In this document: one piece after another, positions 44,535 to 56,800 of the stretch
Layout of the letters: the number at the start of each line of letters is the position of its first letter
Numbering within the stretch: the first letter of the stretch is position 1
Origin: Chrysogorgia sp. JL179-B06
Taxonomy: Eukaryota; Cnidaria; Anthozoa; Scleralcyonacea; Chrysogorgiidae
Reading direction: 5' to 3'
Assembly (NCBI GenBank): GCA_035772405.1
Contig: JAYKKM010000079.1
Span: 1,379,001-1,443,000, forward strand
DNA: 64,000 bases
Translations under genes and position numbers: made by a program
Notes under the pieces: model-generated
The model's database searches: none
What the model saw: the letters and a program-made list of their open reading frames with translations, nothing else
What the model was told of the DNA's origin: nothing

Positions 44535-44612
44535 CCAGGACAATATGCTATTTTACTAAAGAAACAATAACATATTTATTTTCCATATATCTTATGTCAC
44601 ATCTGCTTGTAT
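44535..44612 (+). pseudogene. Penelope 3' end scrap
   Basis: TTCCAGGACAATATGCTATT and the following bases match the Penelope copies at 18755 and 46508. Confidence 0.6.
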
Positions 44613-44613
44613 A

Positions 44614-44940
44614 CCGTATTTTCACTAATAAACACCTAGCCTCTAATAAACGCCTCCCTCTAATAAACGCCTCCCTCTAATAAACGCCTCCCTCTAAAAA
44701 CACCTTCCTCTAATAAACGCCTCCCTCTAATAAACGCCTCCCTCTAATAAACGGCTCCCTCTAATAAACACCTTCCTCTAATAAACACCTTCCTCTAATA
44801 AACACCTCCCTCTAATAAACGTCTCCCTCTAATAAACGCCTCCCTCTAATAAACGCCTCCCTCTAATAAACGCCTCCCTCTAATAAACACCTCCCTCTAA
44901 TAAACGCCGCACACATCAGAGCGGCGTTTATTAGACAAAA
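44614..44940. repeat. 17-bp minisatellite TAATAAACGCCTCCCTC inside a MITE-like end
   Basis: Starts with ACCGTATTTTCACTAATAAA and repeats the 17-bp unit about 17 times, then inverts to GGCGTTTATTAGAC. Same family as 46588-47052. The following 44940-45036 matches 46775-46875. Confidence 0.85.
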
Positions 44941-45036
44941 TACAGAAAGTACAATAATTGTTGAAGTGATGACACCGAGTGGCGACACAGTGGCGCTATT
45001 CCACAGACGTTGACTGGCTTCATTGTCGAAGTGATG

Positions 45037-45100
45037 ATGGCTCAACAATTCGCTATAAGTGCCTTGAAGGTCTTGCTATTCCTAATGCTGTTCCCAAGCC
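45037..45100 (+). pseudogene. Stray, truncated signal-peptide exon of the vWFA gene family
   Basis: ATGGCTCAACAATTCGCTAT onward encodes MAQQFAISALKVLLFLMLFP S, matching exon 1 of genes A-C, but stops short of the cleavage site and donor; the following sequence is unrelated. No promoter block precedes it. A fragment moved or duplicated away from the genes. Confidence 0.75.
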
Positions 45101-45159
45101 ATATTAATGAAAATGACAGGATGTGACATAAGATATATGGATAATGTGTTATTGTTTCT

Positions 45160-45760
45160 TTAGTAAAATAGCATATTGTCCTGGAAGAGGCTTCGAATTG
45201 TTGTCGGCTTCGTCAACCTCGTACCCTGGGTACGAGGTTGTAATCCGGTGTGCCAAGATTCTAAAGTTTTGCCTATTCGATAATTGCGTCTATCAATAAT
45301 CCGTCCGTTTTCGAAATCGATGGCATGATCGTTATTCCAGGCGTGATTGGCGATATTTGATCCCTTGTGTCCTCCTAATTTTATATTCCTTATGTGCTCC
45401 TTCTTTCTAGTTCGAAAACATCTTCCTGTCTCAGCTCCAATCACATTGTTTACATGGTATTTTATAAACGACATCTACTTGTTCCTCAAAGGGTGGCGGT
45501 CTGTATTTGGGAGAAGGGAATTCTTGTTGTAGTGTCTTTAGTGGTTTGTTAGTAACCCTAATGTTATGTTTACGTAAATGTCGCGTCAAAGTCTCAGTTA
45601 GTCCCGCGTTGATGTAAGGAAGAAATGCATAGCCGTTGTGTTATTTTTCCGATTCAACTAAATTAAAAAACGTGCTCACTAATTCTTCTGGAGTTGGAGT
45701 CATGTAAACGTTGATAGAAATTGTCCCGTTTTGACAGAAAACCTACACATACAGATCGTT
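45160..45760 (-). pseudogene. Penelope-like element (minus) with GIY-YIG remains
   Basis: ETGRCFRTRKKEHIRNIKLG, SNIANHAWNNDHAIDF and GKTLESWHTGL, then a 27-bp palindrome (45219-45245, CAACCTCGTACCC arms) inserted before TKPTT. Upstream bases match 18285-18480. Frameshifted. Confidence 0.7.
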
Positions 45761-46580
45761 ATCTAGATTTTCATTCTCACCCTGACAAAAACACAAAGCT
45801 AGCACTGCTCGAACACTTTATACAACAATCTTTTCATCTCCCTAACACTACTAACGCGGAAAAGCACGCGAATTAGATCATGTTACTAATGCCTTACGAG
45901 CAAATGGTTATCCACATAAATTTATTTTTCACATGATAAAAATAGTCTTTAATAAATACTGCGCAACAACCGTGCGAGTTTACATAAAATGAATATATAA
46001 ATATGAACAATTACGAATAATTTACACTCTATCTCAGTCAATGAACAGTTACAATAATTAATTTATATTAGAATTCCATTCAGATAATGGAATGTCACTG
46101 GTCGACGGAATGGAAATGTTTCTCCAGGTGCGGCTGCCACGGACGCACATAAATTTATTACAGACATAACGCACAAACAAACGCATGATATGACACCAAC
46201 TCCACAAGAATTAGGTTTTTTAATTGAGTTGAATCGGAAAAACAACACAAATGCTCCTAGGAAGATGTTTTCGAACTAGAAAGAAGGAACACATAAGGAA
46301 TGTAAAATTAGGACAAAATGATCAAATATCGCCAATCACGTCTGGAATAATGATCATGTCATTGATTTCGAAAACGGACAGATTATGACACACCGATTGG
46401 ACACACCAGATTAACGAAAGAAGCCGACAACAACTCGAAGCCTCGACCCCATCGCTCCAGTCCCAGTCCCCCTCGCCCAACCCCGAAACGCCTGCTTTGC
46501 AGGCTACTTCCAGGACAATATGCTATTTTACTAAAGAAACAATAACACATTTATTTTCCATCTATCTTATGTCACATCTG
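45720..46580 (+). pseudogene. Penelope-like element (plus), interrupted
   Basis: TYTDRYLDFHSHPDKNTKLA and LLEHFIQQSFHLPNTTN (end of the reverse transcriptase region), unrelated sequence at 45960-46135, then a decayed GIY-YIG part to LPGQYAILL. About 60 bp ending AACGCCTGCTTTGCAGGCTA (46447-46507) has inserted between KP and LPG; its end matches the RecQ-carrying element. Confidence 0.65.
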
Positions 46581-46587
46581 CTTGTAT

Positions 46588-47052
46588 ACCGTATTTCCAC
46601 TAAAAAACGCCTAGCCTCGAATAAACGCCTCCCTCTAATAAACACCTCCCTCTAATAAACACCTCCATCTAATAAACGCCTCCCTCTAATAAACGCCTCC
46701 CTCTAATAAACACCTCCCTCTAATAAACACCTCCCTCTAATAAACGTCGCACACATCAGAGCGGCGTTTATTAGAAAAAATACAGAAAGTACAATAATTG
46801 TTGAAGTGATGACACCGAGTGGCGACATAGTGGCGCTATTCCACAGACGTTGACTGGCTTCATTGTCGAAGTGATGTAAACAACTCAGTTTAAACTAACC
46901 ATTGTTAAAATTAAATAAAGTAAAATAATAACAAAAGTAAAAACGAAAAAAGAACACGACCAATATCCTTCTTATCCGGACCTCGCTTAATAAACGCCTC
47001 CTTCTAATAAACGCCTCCCTCTAATAAACGCGTTTATTAGAGGAAATACGGT
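46588..47052. mobile_element. MITE with 17-bp internal repeats
   Basis: CCGTATTTCCACTAAAAAAC at the left and its inverted form GAGGAAATACGG at the right, flanked by TA(TA). Two clusters of the 17-bp TAATAAACGCCTCCCTC unit in opposite orientation. Inserted in a Penelope tail that resumes at 47053 (compare 20095). Confidence 0.75.
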
Positions 47053-47454
47053 ATATATAGGTGTAGATTTCCATATGTTTCAGTTAACTCGTTGAAGGCT
47101 GTACATAGTCTGACAGCCAATAGCTCGTATCAATAAAAACTTTTATCAGTGAACGCTTGTTTTATATCATTATGTTTAAACTTGATATCGGCTTTTTCTA
47201 GATATGATTTAATAAATAGATTTTTACTAATTAGTAAACCATCTTCCTGTAACTGATCGTTTGATTGTGAGAGACAGCGACACACTAGCGCGTCACTAGC
47301 GCGTCACACTAGCGCTAGAATCGTGCTTGCTTGACCCAAATCTGTCAACACATCACCTTTCTAGCGCGCTAGCTGAGCTTGCTTGAAAATTGATATGATA
47401 TGCATGAAATTACAAAGACGCCGCAGCAAGTTTCAAGCGTGGTAAACAATTGCA

Positions 47455-47957
47455 ATGTCTAGAACACCGAATTCAACATCGAATAACGGAAATCAACGTG
47501 TATTTCCATATCATGCTTATATTGGTGATAATTACCTTCCACAACGCAGCCGGTTCACAGTATGGTTCTTATTTCCCTCATCCCCCCCCCCCCCATTCGC
47601 AACCACAAACGTTCTTTCACGCCGCATTTCCAATGGGGTCTGAAAATGCCACGACTAGCACATCATCAAATGTGAACACCGTCAATCCTGAGAGGCCTCT
47701 CAAATCTCGTTTCTTCGAACCCAGCTTCTGCCAGTGCAAAAATTGGCGCCAAAGCGAATTTGACAAAATGGAGGGAAGAGCAATTCAGCGTCCTTGTCCA
47801 CGAATGGAAAGAGCGGATAGAGGAGGTGGAAAGCAGCAGAGCCACGGAAACATGGCGTCAAATACTGAATGCCGTGAATAAAAGCTGGAAGTCCGAAGAC
47901 TATAAAACAGTGCAAGGACAAAATCCGCAATTTAAAGCAAGCCTACAAGGAAGCTAA
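47455..47957 (+). pseudogene. Harbinger Myb/SANT-like DNA-binding protein, frameshifted
   Basis: The first frame has GSQYGSYFPHPPPPHSQPQ and ESRFFEP-type sequence; then in another frame TKWREEQFSVLVHEWKERIE and RATETWRQILNAVNK, the trihelix/Myb-like domain of Harbinger second proteins. A poly-C run near 47582-47595 and a frame change near 47750 break it. Confidence 0.65.
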
Positions 47958-48391
47958 AGGCAACAATAACCTAACGAGAAGGTCACCGAAAACCAGTCCA
48001 TATACTACGACTCGTTTGACGAAGTCAGTGCTAGGTACACGAGCTGGTCGTAATACAGAGCGACCAGGTCAAACCTGATGCTAGTAATGATTTAGTAACA
48101 CTTAATGTATATTACTCAGATGGAAATACATGTAGACTGTATTTGATAATTATCTAATGTTTTGTTATGGATAGCTAAAAGTGAAAATCTATTAAAGTAT
48201 ATAAATCGGAATTTTACAACTAAATTTACAAATTTATTATAAAAATATTTTTATAATTTGTTTGTTGGATATCCTTGTGTATCATGTAATGTTTTTTATT
48301 GAATTCGTGCAGCGGGTTTTTTAAGTATATGAAGTTAAATTTCGAAGCAAAATAGGGAACATGTTATGATAAAAATATATCAGTTTTAAGT

Positions 48392-49839
48392 TTACAACAA
48401 ATGCTGCTTGATGGACTGGCGAATATCTTGAGCAACAGGATTTTGAGCATTGTTAATTCTGCTGATCCCTATAGTCTGTAAATATTCTCTCTCAATAGCG
48501 ATGATCCTCTGTAGAACTTCGTCATCATTAAATTCTTCTCCTACCTCTTGACAAAAATTATGTAAAACGCAGCAGGTAAGAATAATTTCTGAAACATTAT
48601 AAAATCTGCTATCTAGCCTTTTGAGGAGAATTATCCATCTACCTTTAAGAATTCCAAAAGCCGGTTCCACGGTGGATCGGGCAGAGGAGAGCGTTTTGTT
48701 GAAGCGCCTCTGAAAGCGGTTGAGTACTGCATTGATCGGATAAGGCTTTAACAACCAAGGTAGAAGAGGGTATGCTCCATCACCGAGTAAAAGTGGTCGC
48801 ACAGTAACTCCATTTACAGTAACGAAAGGCTCAGTGAGAATATCGCCATTCTCGGCTTTTCTGAAAATATTACTTTGCCGAAAATATTACTTGATATTTC
48901 TGAAAATATTTCTGAAAATATTACTTTAAATATTAATTGTGCATGCTGCCTGGATAACCAATAACAGTGTCTACGAACATTATAGATTCTCTCCAACCTC
49001 GTCTCCAACTGCCGGTCAAAATAATCGAACGGTCCTCAGGTGCAATAATTCCGATGTGTGTGGCATCGATTGCTCCAACTGCTTGTAGAATTTTGCATTC
49101 ATCTTGATACATATTGCCCTGGTAGTTTCAAGACGATCTGAAGGAAATTTTATATAATTCATTGTCAGCCGTGCTTGGAAAAATTCTTTCGTTATTGTAA
49201 CGCACGTTGACTTTCCGACATCGAAGTGGGTAGCGATGTCCCGAAAACTTCCACCTCCTGCCAAACGCCACAAAGCAATTGCCACTCGTTTAGGCGGAGA
49301 TATGGCATCTCGAAAAACGGTGTCTCTCTTGGATATCTCTGGGGCTACGAGATTCACAGTCGCAAGAAGGTATCCTTGTGCATACGAAAATGCTCTTTCC
49401 AATAAGTCTTGAAATCCGTCTTGAAGGACGAGCTCGAACCACCCAAGTCTTGGTCTGGGAAGTGCCCAGTGTACTCCCGTTCTAGTCGTGCATGAACTAC
49501 CCTGGCAGCCGCAACAAGAAGTGTTAATGTTGCCGTTTGAATACTTTGTAAAAATAGCAAGTTTTGTTTGATACGGTGTAGGATAAGGAACATTCGTCTC
49601 CTTCTGCGAGCGATTGCTCTGCGCCAGATAGAACAGCGCCTGATTGCTCTGCGCCAGATAGAACAGCGCCTGATTGCTCTGCGCCAGATAGAACAGCGCC
49701 TGATTGCTCTGCGCCAGATAGAACAGCGCCTGATTGCTCTGCGCCTGATAGAACAGCGCCTGATTGCTCTGCGCCTGATAGAATAGCGCATACGTTGATA
49801 TATGAAATAAAACAAGAGCAACGAAACGTTCTCCATCAT
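48392..49839 (-). pseudogene. Harbinger transposase (DDE_Tnp_4), broken
   Basis: Minus-strand order: an Arg-rich N-terminus made of 30-bp repeats, YWKEHFRMHKDTFLRL, PPKRVAIALWRLAGGGSFRD (helix-turn-helix), AVGAIDATHIGI (first Asp), GYPGSMHN, an inserted AATATTTTCAG repeat tract (48860-48930), then LLLGDGAYPLLPWLLKPYP (second Asp), ARSTVEPAFGILKGRW (Glu) and CCVLHNFCQEVGEEF. All three catalytic acids are readable, but at least three frame changes make it inactive. Confidence 0.85.
49610..49793. repeat. 30-bp tandem repeat in the transposase N-terminus
   Basis: About six copies of GATTGCTCTGCGCCAGATAG plus AACAGCGCCT. The unit keeps the minus frame open as RRAIRRCSIW repeats. Confidence 0.9.
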
Positions 49840-49901
49840 TATGAACTATTACGAAATATTTACAAAGTGTACATTTTGCGCCAAATTGTAATCCTTATTA
49901 A

Positions 49902-50347
49902 CTCTTTCCCTACGGGCGCAGTTAAAATGGGTCGCTGATGACCCGCAAAGTCGTCAATCGAAAAACACGGCACACGGTAACGCAAGATTAAAAATTGAAA
50001 TTCGACAAGCGCCAGGAACATAAAATCCACGCACACGCCAAGTTTGATTTGATTTCGTAAACAACTCTGAGATTGGTGGCATTTTGAGTTTTCAAGATGC
50101 TATGCGGGCGTGCAAGATGGCCTTTTCTGGAAAAATGTAAATTTTTCAACCTGATTTATGATAATTAATGCTAATTTATATTAACATAATGTGTTTTGTT
50201 CGGGAAATTTAAAAGAACAAGTAAAAGCCGGTTTATTGGGCTTCCAGAAAATGTATAGCTTTCGCAACAGTTATGGTTATTTCAAGAGATATCAATAGAA
50301 CAACGTGGTCGTTCAATTTTTGATGTTTTTCAGCCGTAGGGAAAGAG
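49902..50347. mobile_element. TTAA MITE (copy 2), nested in Harbinger
   Basis: TTAA duplicated at 49898-49901 and 50348-50351. Ends CTCTTTCCCTACGG and CCGTAGGGAAAGAG. Confidence 0.88.
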
Positions 50348-50495
50348 TTAACAGGTTATCTGTCAACGATCTTAAACAAGCAAGCAGCATTTTTTTGTAG
50401 TGTGACCGCAATGTGTTCGTCTCAAATTCTAGCACTTGCTTGATTGACGTCACAAGCAAGCGCTAGTGTGACCGCAGTCTTTGATAATCATTGGG

Positions 50496-50505
50496 TATAT
50501 TTATT
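50496..50505 (+). promoter_or_regulatory. Candidate TATA box of gene C
   Basis: TATATTTATT after CATTGGG, in the block conserved with A and B. Unlike those copies it is cut off immediately upstream by the Harbinger end. Confidence 0.5.
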
Positions 50506-50734
50506 GGTCAATTTTGATACATTCGTCACTATCTCAGACACACAGGCCTGCAACTGACTAGATATCAGAGTGGTAACCAAGATTTCCTTGTCGTTTTTCA
50601 GTTCCAAGAAAGATATATCTGATCGTGAAAAACAAGAATATATAGAATTCTTGTTTGAAAAGCTACAGTTACGAGAAATCAGATCCTAGAATTTTCGTTG
50701 GTTATACGACTTTGGTCGCATCTCGAGTTAAGTC

Positions 50735-50816
50735 ATGGCTCGACAATTCCGTATAAGTGCCTTGAAGGTCTTGCTATTCCTAATGCTGTTCCCAAGCCAA
50801 GCAATGGCAGCTCAAG
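50735..50816 (+). CDS. Gene C exon 1: signal peptide
   Basis: MARQFRISALKVLLFLMLFP then SQAMAAQ, phase 1 end before GTTTGT. It differs from B only in the last codons. Confidence 0.75.
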
Positions 50817-53800
50817 GTTTGTATTTCTATAAACAGTTTTTTCAGTAATTAAACCACTTCAATATTTTATTTCTATTTTATTTTACAAACTTTGCCAAAA
50901 AGGTGGCAGGGATGTCCCACAGAGCTTGTTGCTCCATTACGGGTTCTCTATGATATAAAATTAAATCCAACAGATAACATTGTTAACTACTAAACTAAGA
51001 CATAAACTAACAGCACATTTTAAAAGCAAACTAGATAGGGAACGACATGAGTGACATTTTACACAGACTGTTTTCAAACGTTTGCGGAATTTCTACATCG
51101 TATACGTGTTCGGTTGTATGTTGCAGTAGTACTTTAACAATTCAGATTTGAATTGGCCTATAGAGATTAGGATATCGTAAATATGATGGCAAGGAATTGA
51201 AAATTATTGGTCGGCCCTACAATAGAAGCTATTCTGGAAAGTTAGAGTGTTTACTTTAGGAATATTTAAATTAATTGTATTTGTTATATCTGTTCGCCTG
51301 GTTACATGACGACTGGAAGACTTGACGGAGATGTATGGATCATTTGAAGCAAATATTGACTTGAAAACGTATACCAAGTCCAGGTACTCATGCCAGTACG
51401 ATAGGGGTAAAGTACAGTTCTGTTTTCAGAAGTCTACACTAATATAAATAAACTAAAAAGTAGAGTGCTGCGTATACAGTGTTTTGGATATATAGCAAAG
51501 TGAAAAGGTGGTGAACTGCCAAGATTTTTAGGAACGAAATACTGACGTCTTAATTACGTCTTGTGGTTACAAGCTCAAAAGGATTGTCGCTCACTGGTTC
51601 AGTTGCGGACTATATTTGTGATATATTTATGTAATCAGATTTCCTGCCGACGGTGGTATACGGGAGCAGTTTTACTTCAAGGTGATTCTACCATCTAAAA
51701 CATACGGGATTGTGGCTTGGGGAAGTTATAATAAAACGCCCTTCCAGGACTTGGAGAAAATGCATACAACGAGCAGCTAAAATCATCTTCAAGTTAGATT
51801 GGAACACGCCAAGTTCCGAAGTTCTAAACAAGGTTAATTTGAAATCTATGACCTGGGTTTACAAGTATAAAATAGCAACCCTTGTTCACAAGTCGCTACA
51901 CCCTGAACTTATCGATGAAACGGGTCGCGCTGAATCTAAGCTCAACGAATTATTTATTAAGAGGGACACAGTGTACACCTTAAGAGGTCGTAATGCGTTA
52001 GTTTATTCTATGACCGAGAACGGAGACCATGCGAAGATCAGTCGCGTACAGAGGCGCTGTTATATGGAACTACCTGGACGAATCAATAGAAGAAAAGAGA
52101 CATAATTTGTTCAAAAAACCATTTAGACCACATTCCTAATCCAATTATGCCTAATCGGAAACACAACTGCGACTTCATATACTATTAATATCATCTTAGT
52201 CTTAGGGAAAGAGGTAGGATGATGTCACCCCAATAGCGAAGTGACATTTAAAATAGTGACAGACTGAAAACAAAGTCCTTTTGTCTGCATAATATTGGAT
52301 ATACCCTTTTGTCTACATAGTACTATTGGATACGTTTTATAAAGCGATATTTAAATTTCTCACCACGACAAAGTCACTATTTGATATTTGTTATATATAG
52401 ACAGGCAAGATTATTTGCCGATGTTGGACCTCTGGGGTATGCAACCCGAGAAAACGTTGATGTTTTGAAGATCCTCCATAATCGCATTTTCAGCTATTTC
52501 TGCGAGGAATTTTCCGGAGTTTAACAGAACTAGGTTATATGTAATACAGCTTAAAACGATGAAGGAATATCATAGGAAATCCTAAAAGACTAGCCATGTT
52601 TAGTTTTAAAAGATTGTTTAATTAAGTATATATACACTCCTAAAAGTGTACATGAGTATATCATTGATTAGTCGATCATACAGGATAAGGTTGCCCTATT
52701 TATCCGAGCTAGAGGCTCATGTTTTAAGCGCTATTCAGTTTATCACTCTTAGGTGAACGGAAAACCCAACTGATAGGGTTTTCGCGAGGGCCTACGATTA
52801 ATAAGGTCGTTTTCCGAGAAGATCCGAAAGTCTCACCATTTGCTGGTGTTGTTGCTAAGGCAGCACCTTCTCCTCGATTATTTTAAGACCCTGAGTGGTG
52901 GTCCGACCCATGCATAGCACAAAATGATAATAGTTTATCAAAGATTATGCTCATGAATTGAAGATGTATAAATGAGACGAACTGACGATGTTATTTGCTC
53001 TACAGTGTTACTGAGTTTAACGATAATTTTAGACTGACGTTTTGGTTTTTGGTGAATTTCAGAGATATTATTGACAGGAGTAGAGGTGCACACAAATTTT
53101 AACGATGTTTCTGTGCGCATTTCAATTCTTTCAATGATTATTGCGAGCTGCAGCCTTCCAGGTTGCAACGTCCTGTTTTTGTTTTTTCTAAGTAAGCTAT
53201 GCCGGAGAGGCTGACATTGGTAAGTATGGTTGAACATCTATCTATCTATCATGCGGACGCATCCGAGACAGATTTCACAATGCGCCGCCAGGAATCTTTA
53301 ACCATCATCTGATTAGGAAGGTCTTCTATCATCTGATTGGTATCTCTAGCAACACAGTCAATGTAGTTGATTGGTCTTCTGCCTCTTGTCGGACATAGCA
53401 GCCTCATGAAGATGAAATTAATGGTCCTTAGCACGATAGCATGAGTGGCCTGCAAATCTAGCTCTTTGCCGAGCATGAACAACAGTTGAAATTGGTGGAA
53501 TACCATCATATATTTCATATGGTTGAACATAGTTCAGTTTAATAGCTAGAGTTTGTATTTTGTTTTCACATTATTCGACGGCAGTCACAATAGAAGGTCA
53601 CCTGTCCATGGGCCACTGATCAGTGGGGCCACTATAATCTTTTGTCCCAATTTCTTCAAATTTCTAGTCAGGAATTTCTAGTTTAATGCACGATATTGCC
53701 AATGATATTGCACCTGATAATATTTCCGATTAATTTATTCTAACTGCTAATGTGCATTCATACTAGGACTTCTATTAGTGGCAATTATAATATAAAATAT

Positions 53801-56800
53801 TCTCGAACAAATCAACAACAAAAATGCCTTCTCTAGACTTGGAGTAAATATATGGAATAGTATCCCAATACATCTCAGCGTGGTTTAAGAAAAGGAACAT
53901 TTATCAAAAAAATCCATGATATGTTTTGAATATCCTGAAATTTGAGAATGACTATCTTAATCTTTCCATGATAATGCAGAGAATTTCTGAGAATCCAGAC
54001 ATATCATAAAAGCAATTTTAATTGCTTGCTTTAACTCTTTCCTGACCGGCCCAGTCAAAATGGGTCGTTGAAGACCCGCAAAGTCGTCAATCGAAAAACA
54101 CGAAAGCAAGATTAAAAATTAAAATTCGACAAGCGCCAGGAACATGAGATCCACGCACACGCCAAGTTTGATTTGATTTCATAAACAACTCTGCGATTGG
54201 TGGCATTTTGAGTTTTCAAGATGCTACGCGGGCGTGCAAGATGGCCTTTTCTAGAAAAATGTAAATTTTTCAACCTGATTTATGATAATTAATGCTAATT
54301 GATATTAACATAATGTGTTTTGTTCGGGAAATTTAAAAGCAGAAGTAAAAGCCAGTTTATTGGGCTTTCAGAAAATGTATAGCTTTTGCAACAGTTATGG
54401 TTATTTCAAGAGATATCAATAGAACAAAGAGGTGGTTCAATTTTGGATGTTTTTCAGCCTGTCAGGAAAGAGTTAATATTTAATTTAAATAATTTAAACA
54501 ATTTAAATTAAAAAATTTAAATAAAAATATTAATAATTTAAGATATTAAAATATCTTAAAATGTAAGACGAATTCATTCTTTTACTAATATTATTTATCA
54601 CTATAATATATTTTCTATGTATATTTATATTTACTTTTGTATAGCTCAATGTAATCTAGCCTCCTCCGCAGGCAACTCTGGGGATTGGGACCGAAAAAAA
54701 AATCGTGAAAACTCGACATATATATTTTCCCACGCGTGTGGACTCACGCATGACAATTTTCATAATTGAGGGATGGGTAGCAAGGTGTAATATTTTCTTC
54801 TATCAAGGGACCCCTGAGGTAGAAGAGCACTTATCTATATAATAGACCACGGTCAAAGCTGTTACAGTTTCGTGACTGTCGTCGTGTCGTAGATATTATG
54901 GAAAGTCAAAGGGGAATGTTTTTTAAAGAAGCAAAAAAGTTGTCCAAGGTTCTGTTAAATTACTCGCCGCGACGATTTCGCAATTAATGTATACATTATA
55001 GAATACCCGTCCACTTTTTGAAACCGCATTTAAAGGTAGAAATACAAACCAGGATGGTCTAAAATGTCTTTAAATATAATGTCAAAGGTTTATATTGTGT
55101 GTAGTTGTTGATTGTTAATATCAAATTAAATGGGGTTTTAAAATAGAACGAAGTTATTGTATGTGATTAAAACTTTCCGTAATTTGACCCTTTCACTAAA
55201 CTGTCAACATATACAAATGGCGAAAGTAACCAAGGTTAAACCAAAGGAGACGTGCTACGATGCATACGCCCCAGGATATCGATGACGCACAAGATTGACA
55301 TTCGAATGCAACGCAACCGTAATCCGATAGCAGTCGAAGTTATTGTCACGCAATAAACGCAAACGACGCAGTGCACAGTAATCAACGCGGAAGAAATACG
55401 CACCCACCATCCCACCTCTTTAACAAGATTTAATTACTCCATCAGTTCCACAACTGATGTTTGAAGGGTACAGGTAAGGTCCGATTGGTAAGCGGATCAG
55501 GATCAGTAGGACCAATCAATCTGATCCTATTCCAAGCATCACGGAACCAATCAAACAGGAGCCAATCGGACCACCTGTTACCCAACCAACCAAACAAGGT
55601 AAGTTAAAAGTATAAATATTGGTAAAACTCCGACAAACAGATTTAGTCGAGGTATGGTTTAACGTTAATATAGCCTAAGTGTAGACCCCTACACAGTAGG
55701 GGTCTACACGTAGGCTAACGTTAATACGGATTCTCTTTGCTTGATGGAAACCTTAAGTCAAACCAGGTCAAACTGAACAGCATGATTGTCAACGATTCCG
55801 AAGACGCAAACAGCGGCGCTATAGGAACAAATAGAGCCCAGCCGCAACAGACCCGCGTACGGTAGGAGTTTGTTTTGCCTGGCATTGGCACGATTGATGA
55901 AGTGATATAAACGGCTGCACCCTGAAGTTCTTGGTTCATTAAACAAGCGCTTGTCTGAAAACTATCTCATCGAAAGGATAGTTTTTGACGAATGTCACAT
56001 TATTTCAACGTGGGGTTCAACCTTTAGGATATTATATTAAAGGGTGTATTTGAACATTTGGCCGTTAAACTGAATTGTTGAAAGCTCTTACTTTATGCTG
56101 TCACCTTGTCAAAGACAGTCGATTTTAAAACAATCACCGATTTTTCGCGACAATCTCATATTTCAAGTGAAGGACAATTGAAAGCGGAATTGTTTACTGT
56201 GTTTTGCCAAATTATTAAACAGTTTTTAGATTACAAACTGTCAAAGTAGGATAACAAATTTGAAATTTAAAAATACAAGTAGTGAAAGGTAAATAAGATA
56301 TCATGTTTCAGCTTGTCAAACGAAAGAATATTTGAAGGTATTTAGTAACGATTACAAGGTCTACAAGGGTTAGTTCCGTGTCTTTCCTGTGACTTACGTT
56401 GAGGAATTAGAGATCGTAGATGGCGACGAATGTAATTGTGACTTGACGTCCTTTATTCGTTGGTCACAGTCCGACTTCTCTTTCATCAAAATCGTTTACC
56501 AAAGATTTGGCTTTTTAAATTTTAACAAAGTTGCTTTAGAACTATCGCTGACAATTGGCAAGGCCGTTTTCACATTACCGCGGAATTTTAGAAACAATAT
56601 GAGTTGTGGTCTTTCGATCTTGTTTATCCTCCATGCTCGATATCAAAACACAGCTTAGGGTACCCCGCGTAAGTAATCTATTCATTGACAAAACCTACTT
56701 TCCCACCCCGGGTCCAGGTGCTGGTCCAAAAGGTTACATCCGGTGGGCACTTTTCTTCGAGTTTTGGCAAGGCATCTCTCTCATTTTTTTTTTCGTCCGC

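Larger units (their letters stand above)
47270..50482. mobile_element. Decayed PIF/Harbinger transposon
   Basis: Both ends carry inverted GCG-TCACACTAGCGCT blocks (47290-47330; 50410-50480) with CTTGCTTG repeats. Inside are a plus-strand Myb/SANT-like gene (47455-47957) and a minus-strand transposase (48392-49839). A TTAA MITE (49902-50347) has inserted within it. The right end lies about 15 bases before the gene C TATA box. Confidence 0.75.

Noticed and set aside
43926..44543. 205-codon minus-strand frame of repeated KLIIVDY
   Set aside because: It is the 21-bp minisatellite read in frame; no start context, domain or codon signal.
56389..56658. 89-residue protein in the 2.25-kb element
   Set aside because: No recognisable domain, and no second copy in the window to test conservation; left uncalled.
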